The translations under genes and the position numbers were made by a program. Below are positions 8,821 through 16,859 of a DNA stretch of 43,723 nucleotides, piece after piece; position 1 is the stretch's first letter; the number at the start of each line of letters is the position of its first letter. The DNA comes from Mediterraneibacter glycyrrhizinilyticus. Its GTDB lineage: Bacteria; Bacillota; Clostridia; Lachnospirales; Lachnospiraceae. The DNA lies in assembly GCF_016902345.1 (NCBI RefSeq), contig NZ_JACJLR010000028.1, positions 1-43,723 on the forward strand, written 5' to 3'. The notes under the pieces are model-generated. The model was not told where the DNA came from, searched no databases, and saw only the letters and a list, made by a program, of their open reading frames with translations.

Positions 8821-10185
8821 CTATTCCTCCTCTTCCTGCTGATCCGGGTTCTCCTGCTGTTCCGCAGATCCCGACTGAGAGTCTGTGTCCTGCCGGCTGT
8901 CTGTCCCCGAATCTGTTTCACTGCTGTCTGTTTTTTCTGAAAGTGTGAGCGTCACCGCAGCCCCCTCCACAAACGTGATTCCATCCGGCACGATCACATT
9001 TACCGGAACCTGATATGTTCCCGGCTCTGTATAGCTTCTCAGGTCCACAGAGACCGCATTTCTGACATCAAGGATATCGAGCTGTTTCTGATCTCCCCGG
9101 AACTGTAAAGATACCTCTGCATCCGGTTCATAAGATACCTGGAGATTTTCTGACAGATTATTGATTCTTACTGAGCTCACAAGGAAATTGATCGTTCTCA
9201 TCCCTTCTTCCTCGATCAGAGCCGTAACGACCACTGTTCCCGTTGTTCCTTCCCCCAGGGAAACACCTTCCGGCAGATAGGAAGTGATATCCACACTGGC
9301 CTCCACATTTGCCGATGCTCCCTCGATATTAATGACGGAATCCGGTATATCGATCGAATCGATCTGATCGAGCACCTCCTCACTGCCATAGACTTCTATG
9401 CTCTCCGGTTCACTGGTCACCCCCACATACTGATATCCTTCCGCAGGAGTCCCGGACACCTCAAAGTTAAGCGCAACACTTTTTGATTCAAGAACTTCTA
9501 TGTGGACAGTAAGGCCCTTCTCACCCAGATTATTTGAAAGCTGATTCTGGTCCAGGATATTGTTGTCTTTGTCATATAAGATCAGATCTGCCGCCAGATC
9601 GCTGTCTTCGGAAATTCCCGATGCACTGTGGACATATGCAACCGCCCTGTCGATCTCCTCGATCCGTGATTCTGCACCGGTGATCGTCACTCTCTCCGGA
9701 CTTACAGTCGTACTCCCGATCACATACCCGTCTCTCATTGTAACACCGTCAGTACTTGCTGTCAGCGAGAGTACTTTCTTTCCACTCTTTTCCACGCGGA
9801 TCCTCAAATTATTCGGCACTGCCTCCGCCGTCTGATAATCTTCTCCGGCAGTCATATTTGCAACAGAGATCTTAACGGGGACAAGCCCTGTATCCGTATC
9901 CATTTCCTTGATATCGGCCGTGGCTATGATGTCCTCACTGCTGATCTCCTGCAGTACCGAACGCCGTGCAGATACCACTGCAGTCACAGTAGAACCATCC
10001 AACACCTGATACACATTGCCCTGCTGAGTAATAACGTCTTCATTCACAAAGGAGACCGATATATCTGAAAAAGTCTTCTGCTTCACAGGATCATCTACAT
10101 TCACCACGATCAGCCACAGAAGAGCCGAAAAGATGAACGCCATGACCTTCAGTCCCAGATTTTTCGTCAGTTTGTGTTTCGTCAT
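8821..10185 (-). CDS. cdaR: YbbR-domain regulator of diadenylate cyclase
   Basis: About 454 residues. One N-terminal membrane segment (LKVMAFIFSALLWLIVVNV) anchors a large extracellular part with about four YbbR-type repeats (recurring VSARRSVL, ITGAESRIEEI, VYGSEEVLDQI and LQFRGDQKQLDI segments). A low-complexity Ser/Thr/Asp/Gln tail ends in a run of Glu. CdaR binds CdaA and modulates c-di-AMP synthesis, linking it to the cell surface. The start at 10185 gives an ATGA overlap with the cdaA stop and leaves AAAGG 12 bases upstream. An ATG four codons earlier (10197) lies directly against that AAAGG and is less likely. Confidence 0.9.
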   Translation of the reverse strand: MTKHKLTKNLGLKVMAFIFSALLWLIVVNVDDPVKQKTFSDISVSFVNEDVITQQGNVYQVLDGSTVTAVVSARRSVLQEISSEDIIATADIKEMDTDTGLVPVKISVANMTAGEDYQTAEAVPNNLRIRVEKSGKKVLSLTASTDGVTMRDGYVIGSTTVSPERVTITGAESRIEEIDRAVAYVHSASGISEDSDLAADLILYDKDNNILDQNQLSNNLGEKGLTVHIEVLESKSVALNFEVSGTPAEGYQYVGVTSEPESIEVYGSEEVLDQIDSIDIPDSVINIEGASANVEASVDITSYLPEGVSLGEGTTGTVVVTALIEEEGMRTINFLVSSVRINNLSENLQVSYEPDAEVSLQFRGDQKQLDILDVRNAVSVDLRSYTEPGTYQVPVNVIVPDGITFVEGAAVTLTLSEKTDSSETDSGTDSRQDTDSQSGSAEQQENPDQQEEEE

Positions 10186-11045
10186 GATCTGCGCCATCCT
10201 TTCCGTATAGTAAACTTACCCTGTTCGGAGTTTCTATACTGAATCTGGCTCAGCCTTTTCCTCAGTTCCTCCGGATTCACCCCTCTGCTGAGCGTTCCGC
10301 CTTCCGCTACAGAAACAAGTCCCGTTTCCTCTGAAACCACAATGATGATGGCATCGCACACTTCGCTCATGCCAAGAGCCGCCCTGTGTCTTGTCCCAAG
10401 GTCTTTACTGATCGACATGTTGTCTGAAAGAGGGAGATAACATGTTGCGGATGTGATCCTGTCTCCCCTTATGATTACTGCTCCGTCATGGAGAGGAGTA
10501 TTATGTTCAAAGATATTGATCAAAACCTGTGAAGAGACTTTACAGTCGAGCTCAATTCCCGTCATCTCATATTCAGTAAGCTGAATTGCCTGTTCGACAA
10601 CGATAAGCGCGCCGGTACAGACGCTCCCCATATCAAAACATGCTCTAACAATGCTGTCCGCTGTCTCATCCGAAAACCTCATGTTCGCCTTGTTTCTCTC
10701 AAAAGGATTGATATTGCTCAGGAGATTTTTTTCGCCAAGCTTCTCCAAAGCTCTTCGCAGTTCCGGCTGAAATACCACCACTGCCGCTATCGCCAGAACA
10801 CTGATGGACTCTCTCGCCAGGAAGAGGATCGTATCCATCTGGAAAATCAACGCAAACAGTATGAACAGTCCCAGCATGATAATCCCCCGAAGGAGCATCC
10901 AGGCCTTTGTATTCTTGATCCACAGCATGATCTCATATACGATCACTGTAAGGATCAGTATCTCCACCACATCCATAAACTGAATCTGCGGAATATAGGC
11001 ATTATCCATATATTTGTCAAAAAAGTTTTTTATCCAATCTATCAT
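10182..11045 (-). CDS. cdaA: membrane diadenylate cyclase
   Basis: A 287-residue DisA_N-type cyclase that condenses two ATP into c-di-AMP at the membrane. Three N-terminal membrane helices (about 15-85) precede the catalytic domain with the two diagnostic motifs, DGA (in PLHDGAVIIRGD) and RHR (in LGTRHRAALG). c-di-AMP controls potassium and osmolyte transport and wall homeostasis in Firmicutes. The ATG at 11045 matches the family's MxxWIKNFF-like start; a GTG four codons upstream is possible. The unknown membrane protein gene lies 46 bases upstream and cdaR overlaps downstream. No glmM, the usual third member of cdaA-cdaR-glmM, follows: HPr and a nucleotidyltransferase occupy that place. Confidence 0.95.
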   Translation of the reverse strand: MIDWIKNFFDKYMDNAYIPQIQFMDVVEILILTVIVYEIMLWIKNTKAWMLLRGIIMLGLFILFALIFQMDTILFLARESISVLAIAAVVVFQPELRRALEKLGEKNLLSNINPFERNKANMRFSDETADSIVRACFDMGSVCTGALIVVEQAIQLTEYEMTGIELDCKVSSQVLINIFEHNTPLHDGAVIIRGDRITSATCYLPLSDNMSISKDLGTRHRAALGMSEVCDAIIIVVSEETGLVSVAEGGTLSRGVNPEELRKRLSQIQYRNSEQGKFTIRKGWRRS

Positions 11046-11091
11046 TCTGCGTGTCACCGCCTCGCCGTTTGGTGCAGAGCATCCGGACCGT

Positions 11092-12207
11092 CTACTCCGT
11101 CTTTTTCTCTTCCTGATCCAGTCCGAGTTCTTTGCTCAGACTCCTTGTGAGAAGAATTTCATCTGTTGTTCTGTCTTTGAGCGTCTCCGCTTTTTCACTG
11201 TTCACCGGAACCTGATCTTTTTCCTGTAATGACATTTTGTCCTTTTCCATGTCTGTCCCGGATTCTCTGTCATCAGCCGCCTGCTGTCCTGTAATGTGTT
11301 TGACTTTTTTTTCAGGAACCGGAACCCCTGTCTTCGGAACCGCTTTCACATAATAATAGTATTCATCATCCTCAAACTGTATATGCTCTGTTCTTGAGTA
11401 ATCCACAGAAAAAAACATAACTTCCAGAACCAGTCCGATCAGGATTCCAAGAACTGCGCTCACTATTATGACCGCATAAGAATAATTCAGGTTCAACAGG
11501 ATATTCCCTGCCGCCGACACGACCACACAAACGACAGCACCCGCCGCCGACGCGATCTTCCAGGCATGATCCGTGGAGCGTGTCCGCACAGTATTTACCA
11601 CGAGTGTCCCTATCACCATGGTCATCACCATCAGCCACATTTCCCTGCTTGTAAGAACCTGTCTGGTAAAACTCATCAGACTTTCATACATCCCCTCCGC
11701 CCCGGCACTTTGAAGCGCTGCGGAAGATGCCTTTACAAAATGTATCATGTAATACGCGATCGTCCCGCACGCTGCCGGCACGATCCAGACAGGAGTGCCC
11801 AGCAGTCCGAAGATTACCGGAACGATAAAGGGAACTTTCATTCCAAACGCCAGTGCAGCAATAAGCACAAGCCATGCCTTACCGGGAGTAAACCTGAAAT
11901 AAAAGATATACATGATCAGAAATATTACAAGTGATACGACAGCAATTGGCATTGACAGGGCATAAAAATGAACCAGCGTAAGAGCAGCCCCGGCAAGCAC
12001 CATCACGATCATCGGGAAGAAGGTGCATATGACAGCAAGGCCGATCGTGCAGAAAGCAGAGGATGCCGTCTGCATAAATCCGACATTCGCATTGATCGTT
12101 CCAAACAGGATCAGCCCCATAATGAACTGCAGTATTTTCAATATATATACGGAATACGCGGCATACAACATTCTCAGTCTTTCCCGCAGGACAAGTAAAT
12201 TACTCAT
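11092..12207 (-). CDS. polytopic membrane protein of unknown function
   Basis: A 371-residue protein. After a short basic N-terminus it has about eight hydrophobic stretches (for example LQFIMGLILFGTIN, LVIFLIMYIFYF and VIIVSAVLGILIGLVLEVMFF), ending near residue 275. A charged cytoplasmic tail follows (DDEYYYYVKAVPKTGVPVPEKK, then Lys/Glu/Asp-rich to the end). I recognise no catalytic motif. It overlaps the preceding small membrane protein gene by ATGA and precedes cdaA by 46 bases, so it is probably translated together with the former and could feed into c-di-AMP control. That role is inferred only from position. Confidence 0.8.
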   Translation of the reverse strand: MSNLLVLRERLRMLYAAYSVYILKILQFIMGLILFGTINANVGFMQTASSAFCTIGLAVICTFFPMIVMVLAGAALTLVHFYALSMPIAVVSLVIFLIMYIFYFRFTPGKAWLVLIAALAFGMKVPFIVPVIFGLLGTPVWIVPAACGTIAYYMIHFVKASSAALQSAGAEGMYESLMSFTRQVLTSREMWLMVMTMVIGTLVVNTVRTRSTDHAWKIASAAGAVVCVVVSAAGNILLNLNYSYAVIIVSAVLGILIGLVLEVMFFSVDYSRTEHIQFEDDEYYYYVKAVPKTGVPVPEKKVKHITGQQAADDRESGTDMEKDKMSLQEKDQVPVNSEKAETLKDRTTDEILLTRSLSKELGLDQEEKKTE

Positions 12208-12605
12208 GATCTGTCTTTCTCCTTCTTATACATCTTTTCCAGCCGGGACAGTTCCCTGTAATATCGCTTCACCCGATGTTTTGCCCTCCCGTACTTCTTT
12301 CGATAGAAATTTCCCGCTCCGATCCCATATACGATCAGCAGGACAAGATAAAATCCCAGAGCGATCGCCGCAAGAAGTATGAGCTTTACTATCGTCAATC
12401 CTTCCATGATCGAATCCGCTGTGCACAGCAGGAACACCCCCGCCGCAAGACCGTAGCCGACCGTGATCCAGATCAGAGTGATCCATGTATTCAAGCTTGC
12501 ATAATCTTTCTTATAATATGTGCTGATTTTTATATCCTCCTCAGCATGCTCTTTTTCATAGATTGCTGTCCGCGCCATCAGACGGATTCTCTTTTTATCC
12601 AACAT
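12204..12605 (-). CDS. small two-helix membrane protein, unknown
   Basis: A 133-residue protein with a charged N-terminal part (LDKKRIRLMARTAIYEKEH), two hydrophobic helices at roughly 48-70 and 78-103, and a very basic C-terminus rich in Lys, Arg and Tyr. No family is recognised. It is the first gene of the operon that runs to the LCP ligase; its stop overlaps the next start as ATGA, which implies translational coupling with the polytopic protein. The pair may form a complex, but nothing in the sequence proves it. Confidence 0.75.
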   Translation of the reverse strand: MLDKKRIRLMARTAIYEKEHAEEDIKISTYYKKDYASLNTWITLIWITVGYGLAAGVFLLCTADSIMEGLTIVKLILLAAIALGFYLVLLIVYGIGAGNFYRKKYGRAKHRVKRYYRELSRLEKMYKKEKDRS

Positions 12606-12666
12606 GACCGACCGCCGTCCTTCCTATGTATTGGGGCCTCTATTCAGTATCAACCCATTATGTTTT

Positions 12667-12696
12667 AGTATATCATATACCTATGTTCCTTGTCCA
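12667..12696 (-). promoter_or_regulatory. promoter of the cdaA operon
   Basis: On the minus strand TGGACA (12691-12696) and TATACT (12667-12672) are 18 bases apart, about 60 bases before the first gene of the operon. It overlaps the last codons of comF, whose stop codon is at 12681. Confidence 0.55.
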
Positions 12697-13358
12697 ATGC
12701 TTACAGTTAAAAAGTATACATTTTCAGCACCCGCCAAACGGAGCATTTTTGCACACTTCTCTACAGTACTCCCCGTCGTGTATATATCGTCGATCAGAAG
12801 TACATTCTCCGGAAGGTGCTCCCCTTTTTTCACCGCGAATGCACCTCTGAGATTTTTTCTGCGTTCTTTTCCATCCAGCTTTTTCTGAGGGCTCGTCCTG
12901 CGTATCCTGTAAAGGATATTGTTCTTTGCAGGAATCCCCGTAAAACGTGACAGCTCTTCTGCAAGTATTTCAGCCTGATTGTATCCACGTATTCTTTTGC
13001 GGGAAGGATGCAGCGGAACCGGAATGATCACTCCGATCTGCCATCGCCGAATATCTCCTCCACAGCATCGCACCATCTCCCCCGCAAAAATTTTCCCGTA
13101 CCGCCTTCTATTATGATATTTAAAATTGTATATTGCTCCCGGTACCTTTCCTCTGTGCAGCCACACACTCCGCCCCTCCCGGATATAAAACCGATACCCC
13201 CTGCAGTCCGGACAGTATTCTTCCGTTTCCCTATGCAGAGGCTTCCCGCAATGCATACACCGCGGTTCCTGTACATAGGGGATTTCTCTTCTGCAGTCCG
13301 GGCAGATCATTTCATCCGTGATCCGCCCGCAGAAAGGGCATGTTGGCGGATAGAGCAG
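12681..13358 (-). CDS. comF: ComF-family phosphoribosyltransferase-like protein, probable CTG start
   Basis: ComF proteins act in DNA uptake and handling in naturally competent species and have a phosphoribosyltransferase fold. The fold's PRPP-type motif (VLLIDDIYTTGSTV) is at the C-terminal end, with RIRGYNQAE upstream. From the first ATG (13310) the protein would have 209 residues and only part of its zinc ribbons. In-frame codons upstream encode LLYPPTCPFCGRITDE, which is typical of the family's N-terminus and supplies the missing CxxC. No ATG, GTG or TTG occurs there; a CTG at 13356-13358 has AAAGGA nine bases upstream, giving 225 residues. The gene starts right at the recD2 stop codon, so the two are coupled. 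The family call is firm; the start is inferred. Confidence 0.85.
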   Translation of the reverse strand: MLYPPTCPFCGRITDEMICPDCRREIPYVQEPRCMHCGKPLHRETEEYCPDCRGYRFYIREGRSVWLHRGKVPGAIYNFKYHNRRRYGKIFAGEMVRCCGGDIRRWQIGVIIPVPLHPSRKRIRGYNQAEILAEELSRFTGIPAKNNILYRIRRTSPQKKLDGKERRKNLRGAFAVKKGEHLPENVLLIDDIYTTGSTVEKCAKMLRLAGAENVYFLTVSIGQGT

Positions 13359-13360
13359 AT

Positions 13361-15574
13361 CTAAAATTCCTTTATGCGTTCTGCCAGGCTGGTATACCGT
13401 TCCTGTTCGCTTTTGTTTTGTATCATTTCCTGAAATGTCACATCACTCCCGACTATGGTAAGACATCGTTTTGCCCTTGTGACCGCTGTGTAAAGGAGAT
13501 TCCTGTTGTAGAGGAGCCTCGGTCCCGGAAGCAGCGGCAGAATCACTGCCGGATACTCGCTCCCCTGAGACTTATGCACTGTGATCGCATAGGCAAGTTC
13601 AAGCTCCTCCGTCATCTCAAAACTGTATTTTACTTTTCTCCCCTCATCAAATTCCACTTCCAGGGATTCCGTGTATGGATTGATCTCTGTGATCACTCCC
13701 ATGTCCCCGTTGAAGACCCCCGTCCCACGATCTACTGTCAGCCCGTATCTGGTGGAGACTTCCCATTCGATCTGATAATTATTCTTGATCTGCATCACTT
13801 TATCTCCCGTCCGGAACAGCCTCCCATTGATCTCCGTCTCGGTCTTTCCCGTATCCGCCGGATTCAGATATCTCTGCAGGATCTGATTGAGCCGTTCTAC
13901 TCCGAGAAGCCCTTTCCGCGTAGGCGTCATGACCTGAATCTCATTGGGGCTGGCTTCTACATAACGGGGAAGCTTCTTCTGGATCAGGGTGATGATCACA
14001 CTGATGATCACATCCGCATCCTGTCTCCTCAAAAAGAAGAAGTCTCTGCTCTTATTGTCCAGCACCACCGGCTCACCGGAGTTGATCTTATGTGCGTTCA
14101 CCACAATATCGCTCTCCCCCGCCTGTCGGAAGATACGTGTCAGCCTCACCACAGGAAAACATTCTGACCGGATGATGTCCTTGAGCACGCTTCCCGGCCC
14201 CACCGAAGGAAGCTGGTCCACATCTCCCACCAGGACAAGACGCGTCCCCGGCACCGTCGCAGACAGAAGTGCATGCATCAGGTTCAGATCCACCATGGAC
14301 ATCTCATCAATGATGATAACATCTGCCTCCAGAGGATTCTCACGGTTTCTCCCAAAACCGTTCACGTTCCCCTCCGCCTCCGGGTTCCCGTTCACCTCCA
14401 GGAGTCTGTGGATTGTCTGCGCTTCATATCCTGTCGCCTCGGTCATCCGCTTTGCCGCCCTTCCCGTAGGAGCAGCGAGAAGAATACTCATCCCCTCACT
14501 GTCGAAAAAACGGATCATGGTATTGATCGTAGTGGTTTTCCCTGTTCCGGGCCCTCCGGTGAGCACCAGCAGCCCGTGTTTGATCGACTCGATCACCGCC
14601 CGGTGCTGCATCGGATCCAGCTCGATCCGCTCTTTTTTCTCCACTGCCTTAAGCCTCCGTTCCATTATATCCTCCGGCATCTCGCAGTCGATATCCAGGT
14701 CATGGAGCATCTTGGCAGTATTCAGTTCCAGGTAATAATAATGCGCAGGGTAAACTCTGATCTCTCCATCTTCCGTTTCTTTCATGACTGTCTTCCGCTC
14801 AATGCAAAGATCCATGACATATTTTTCGATATCATGAATCTCCGCCTCAAGCAGCGCACCCGCTCTTCTCAGCAGGACATCCTGCGGAAGGTAAATATGC
14901 CCTTCTCCGGCAGCCTGCTGAAGCGTATAAAAGATCCCGCTCTTGATCCGATAATCAGAATCTGTATGTATCCCAATCCGTGAGGCGATCTCGTCCGCAG
15001 TGCGGAAACCGATCCCTTCTATATTGTCTGCAAGCTGATATGGATTTTCTTCCAACACTTTGTATACTTTTATACCGTAATACTTGTATATCTTTGCTGC
15101 CAGTTTTGTTGAAATACCATACTTCTGCAGATAGATCATCGCTTTTCTCAGATCCTTCTTCTCCTCCACCTGAGCTGCAATCTCCCTGGCTTTTCTTTCA
15201 CTGATGCCCTTGATCTCAGAGAGTCTCTCCGGTTCTTCATCTATGATGCGAAAAGTATCCTCCCTGAATCGACGGACAATCCTCGCGGCAAGTGCAGCCC
15301 CCACGCCTTTCACCGCCCCGGATCCAAGATATCGTTCGATCGACACCAGATCCTCCGGTTCCTTAAGCTGGGAAGCCACCACTTTGAACTGATTTCCATA
15401 AACACTGTGAGTAACATAATCCCCCTGAAGTTCCAGCAGTTCTCCTTCATTGATAAAATTAAAACTGCCCACGCAGGTCAGTTCTCCGTCATCATTCTCC
15501 AGATTGAAGACCGTATATCCGTTCTCATCATTACGAAACACGATATGGTCCACATAACCTGTCACTGTCTCCAA
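13361..15574 (-). CDS. recD2: RecD2-type ATP-dependent 5'-3' DNA helicase
   Basis: A 737-residue superfamily-1B helicase. Helix-hairpin-helix repeats occupy about residues 85-215 (GVGAALAARIVRRF, IKGISERKAREIA, EGIGFRTADEIA). The Walker A motif is GGPGTGKTT and the Walker B region is IIIDEMSMVD. The C-terminal UvrD-like part carries the AITVHKSQGSEY motif. RecD2 acts outside RecBCD in recombination and repair. The start is a TTG at 15574 with AAGGAG 12 bases upstream (METVTGYVDHIVFRN), which fits the family's N-terminus; no ATG is better placed. comF follows with no gap. A possible attenuator lies in the leader. Confidence 0.93.
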   Translation of the reverse strand: METVTGYVDHIVFRNDENGYTVFNLENDDGELTCVGSFNFINEGELLELQGDYVTHSVYGNQFKVVASQLKEPEDLVSIERYLGSGAVKGVGAALAARIVRRFREDTFRIIDEEPERLSEIKGISERKAREIAAQVEEKKDLRKAMIYLQKYGISTKLAAKIYKYYGIKVYKVLEENPYQLADNIEGIGFRTADEIASRIGIHTDSDYRIKSGIFYTLQQAAGEGHIYLPQDVLLRRAGALLEAEIHDIEKYVMDLCIERKTVMKETEDGEIRVYPAHYYYLELNTAKMLHDLDIDCEMPEDIMERRLKAVEKKERIELDPMQHRAVIESIKHGLLVLTGGPGTGKTTTINTMIRFFDSEGMSILLAAPTGRAAKRMTEATGYEAQTIHRLLEVNGNPEAEGNVNGFGRNRENPLEADVIIIDEMSMVDLNLMHALLSATVPGTRLVLVGDVDQLPSVGPGSVLKDIIRSECFPVVRLTRIFRQAGESDIVVNAHKINSGEPVVLDNKSRDFFFLRRQDADVIISVIITLIQKKLPRYVEASPNEIQVMTPTRKGLLGVERLNQILQRYLNPADTGKTETEINGRLFRTGDKVMQIKNNYQIEWEVSTRYGLTVDRGTGVFNGDMGVITEINPYTESLEVEFDEGRKVKYSFEMTEELELAYAITVHKSQGSEYPAVILPLLPGPRLLYNRNLLYTAVTRAKRCLTIVGSDVTFQEMIQNKSEQERYTSLAERIKEF

Positions 15575-15603
15575 CTTCTCTCACTTCTCCTTCACTGATT
15601 AAT

Positions 15604-15647
15604 AAAAAAGGGCTTATCACAATGTCCCTGCCCTCCCGTGCAGGACA
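15604..15647 (-). promoter_or_regulatory. candidate attenuator-like leader of recD2
   Basis: On the minus strand TGTCCTGC (15640-15647) can pair with GCAGGGACA (15623-15631), while AGGGC (15630-15634) can instead pair with GCCCT (15609-15613), which is followed by six T. The two stems share bases and cannot form together. The second stem is short, so the case is weak. Confidence 0.3.
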
Positions 15648-15669
15648 CAGCACTGTCAGGTACAAACAG

Positions 15670-15702
15670 AAAAAGGGTGCATTCTATACGCACACCCTTT
15701 TA
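15670..15702 (-). terminator. terminator of mreB
   Basis: On the minus strand AAAAGGGTG pairs with CACCCTTTT around a 13-base loop and ends in a T run. It lies 16 bases past the mreB stop codon; the flanking A and T runs could let it work in both directions. Confidence 0.75.
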
Positions 15703-15718
15703 CAAATCCCGCCAGACA

Positions 15719-16708
15719 TCAAAAATCTTTCCTGCCGCTCATAAATTCAACAAACTGTCCCGTACCGATTGCCACAACTTTCATCGGATCCTCCGCTGTC
15801 ATGGTATTGATCCCGGTCTTTTCTTCGATCAGTTCCTCAAGACCCCGGAGCATCGCTCCGCCTCCCGTCAGTACGATCCCTCTGTCCAGGATATCCGCGG
15901 AAAGTTCCGGCGGTGTCTGCTCCAGCACAGAGATGACCGCCTCCACGATCTGGCTGGTTGCCTCCCTGAGAGCTTCCTCTGTCTCAGAAGAAGTAACTGT
16001 GACCGTTTTGGGAAGCCCTGTCACCAGATTTCTTCCCCTCACTTCCATTGTCTCTTCTTCCACAAGGGGATAGGTCGTACCAATCTTGATCTTGATATCT
16101 TCCGCAGTCCTCTCACCGATCAGAAGATTATGCTTTTTCCTCATGTATCTTACAATTGCCTCGTCAAAGTCGTCTCCCGCTACTTTGATCGATGTATTCA
16201 CAACCGTTCCCCCGAGTGAGATCACAGCGATATCTGCCGTTCCTCCCCCGATATCAACGATCATGTTTCCACACGGCTTTGCAATGTCGATCCCGGCTCC
16301 GATCGCCGCAGCAACCGGCTCTTCGATCAGATGTACCTCCCGCGCACCCGCTGCAAACGTCGCTTCTTCAACTGCTTTCTTTTCTACTTCAGTGACGCCG
16401 CTCGGAACGCAGATGCTGATACGCGGTTTCTTAAATGTTCTTTTTCCAAGTGCTTTCTGCACAAAATACTTTATCATTTTTTCCGTCACAGTATAATCAG
16501 AAATGACACCCTGGCGGAGCGGACGCACTGCCACGATATTGCCCGGCGTCCTGCCAAGCATCAGCCTTGCCTCTTCTCCGATCGCCTTGATGACGTTGGT
16601 ATCTCTGTCAAACGCAACAACAGACGGTTCTTTCAGGACAACTCCTTTTCCCTTTACATATACCAGTACACTGGCGGTTCCTAAATCTATTCCAAGATCT
16701 ACAGACAT
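15719..16708 (-). CDS. mreB: MreB/Mbl-type actin-like cell-shape protein
   Basis: A 329-residue bacterial actin that forms membrane-bound filaments guiding side-wall synthesis. The actin-type motifs are visible: phosphate-1 loop (DLGIDLGTASVLVYV), phosphate-2 loop (MIVDIGGGTADIAVISLGG) and the adenosine region (GIVLTGGGAMLRGL). MreB, Mbl and MreBH are hard to separate by eye; the lone setting without mreC and mreD suggests an extra paralogue (Mbl-like), but this is not decisive. The ATG at 16708 has AAGGGAG eight bases upstream. It is transcribed from its own promoter overlapping the uvrA terminator and ends in a hairpin, so it is probably monocistronic. Confidence 0.92.
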   Translation of the reverse strand: MSVDLGIDLGTASVLVYVKGKGVVLKEPSVVAFDRDTNVIKAIGEEARLMLGRTPGNIVAVRPLRQGVISDYTVTEKMIKYFVQKALGKRTFKKPRISICVPSGVTEVEKKAVEEATFAAGAREVHLIEEPVAAAIGAGIDIAKPCGNMIVDIGGGTADIAVISLGGTVVNTSIKVAGDDFDEAIVRYMRKKHNLLIGERTAEDIKIKIGTTYPLVEEETMEVRGRNLVTGLPKTVTVTSSETEEALREATSQIVEAVISVLEQTPPELSADILDRGIVLTGGGAMLRGLEELIEEKTGINTMTAEDPMKVVAIGTGQFVEFMSGRKDF

Positions 16709-16815
16709 ATTTGATTCTCCCTTCCAAACTCTTTATACTCTTTCCCTTAACAGTCTGCCGGCAGACAAACATCTTCCTCCTGTGTGTGCTGGCTCCCCCC
16801 TTTATCCGCATCACT

Positions 16816-16844
16816 AGTATAATAAACTTTTCCAAAAATGGAAA
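16816..16844 (-). promoter_or_regulatory. candidate promoter of mreB
   Basis: On the minus strand TTTCCA (16839-16844) and TATACT (16816-16821) are 17 bases apart, about 110 bases before the mreB start. The -35 element lies in the uvrA terminator stem, so the two signals overlap. Confidence 0.4.
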
Positions 16845-16857
16845 CCCCTTTTTCCAT
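16834..16857 (-). terminator. terminator of uvrA
   Basis: On the minus strand ATGGAAA pairs with TTTCCAT around a six-base loop (AAGGGG) and is followed by TTTT, three bases past the uvrA stop codon. Confidence 0.6.
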
Positions 16858-16859
16858 AT

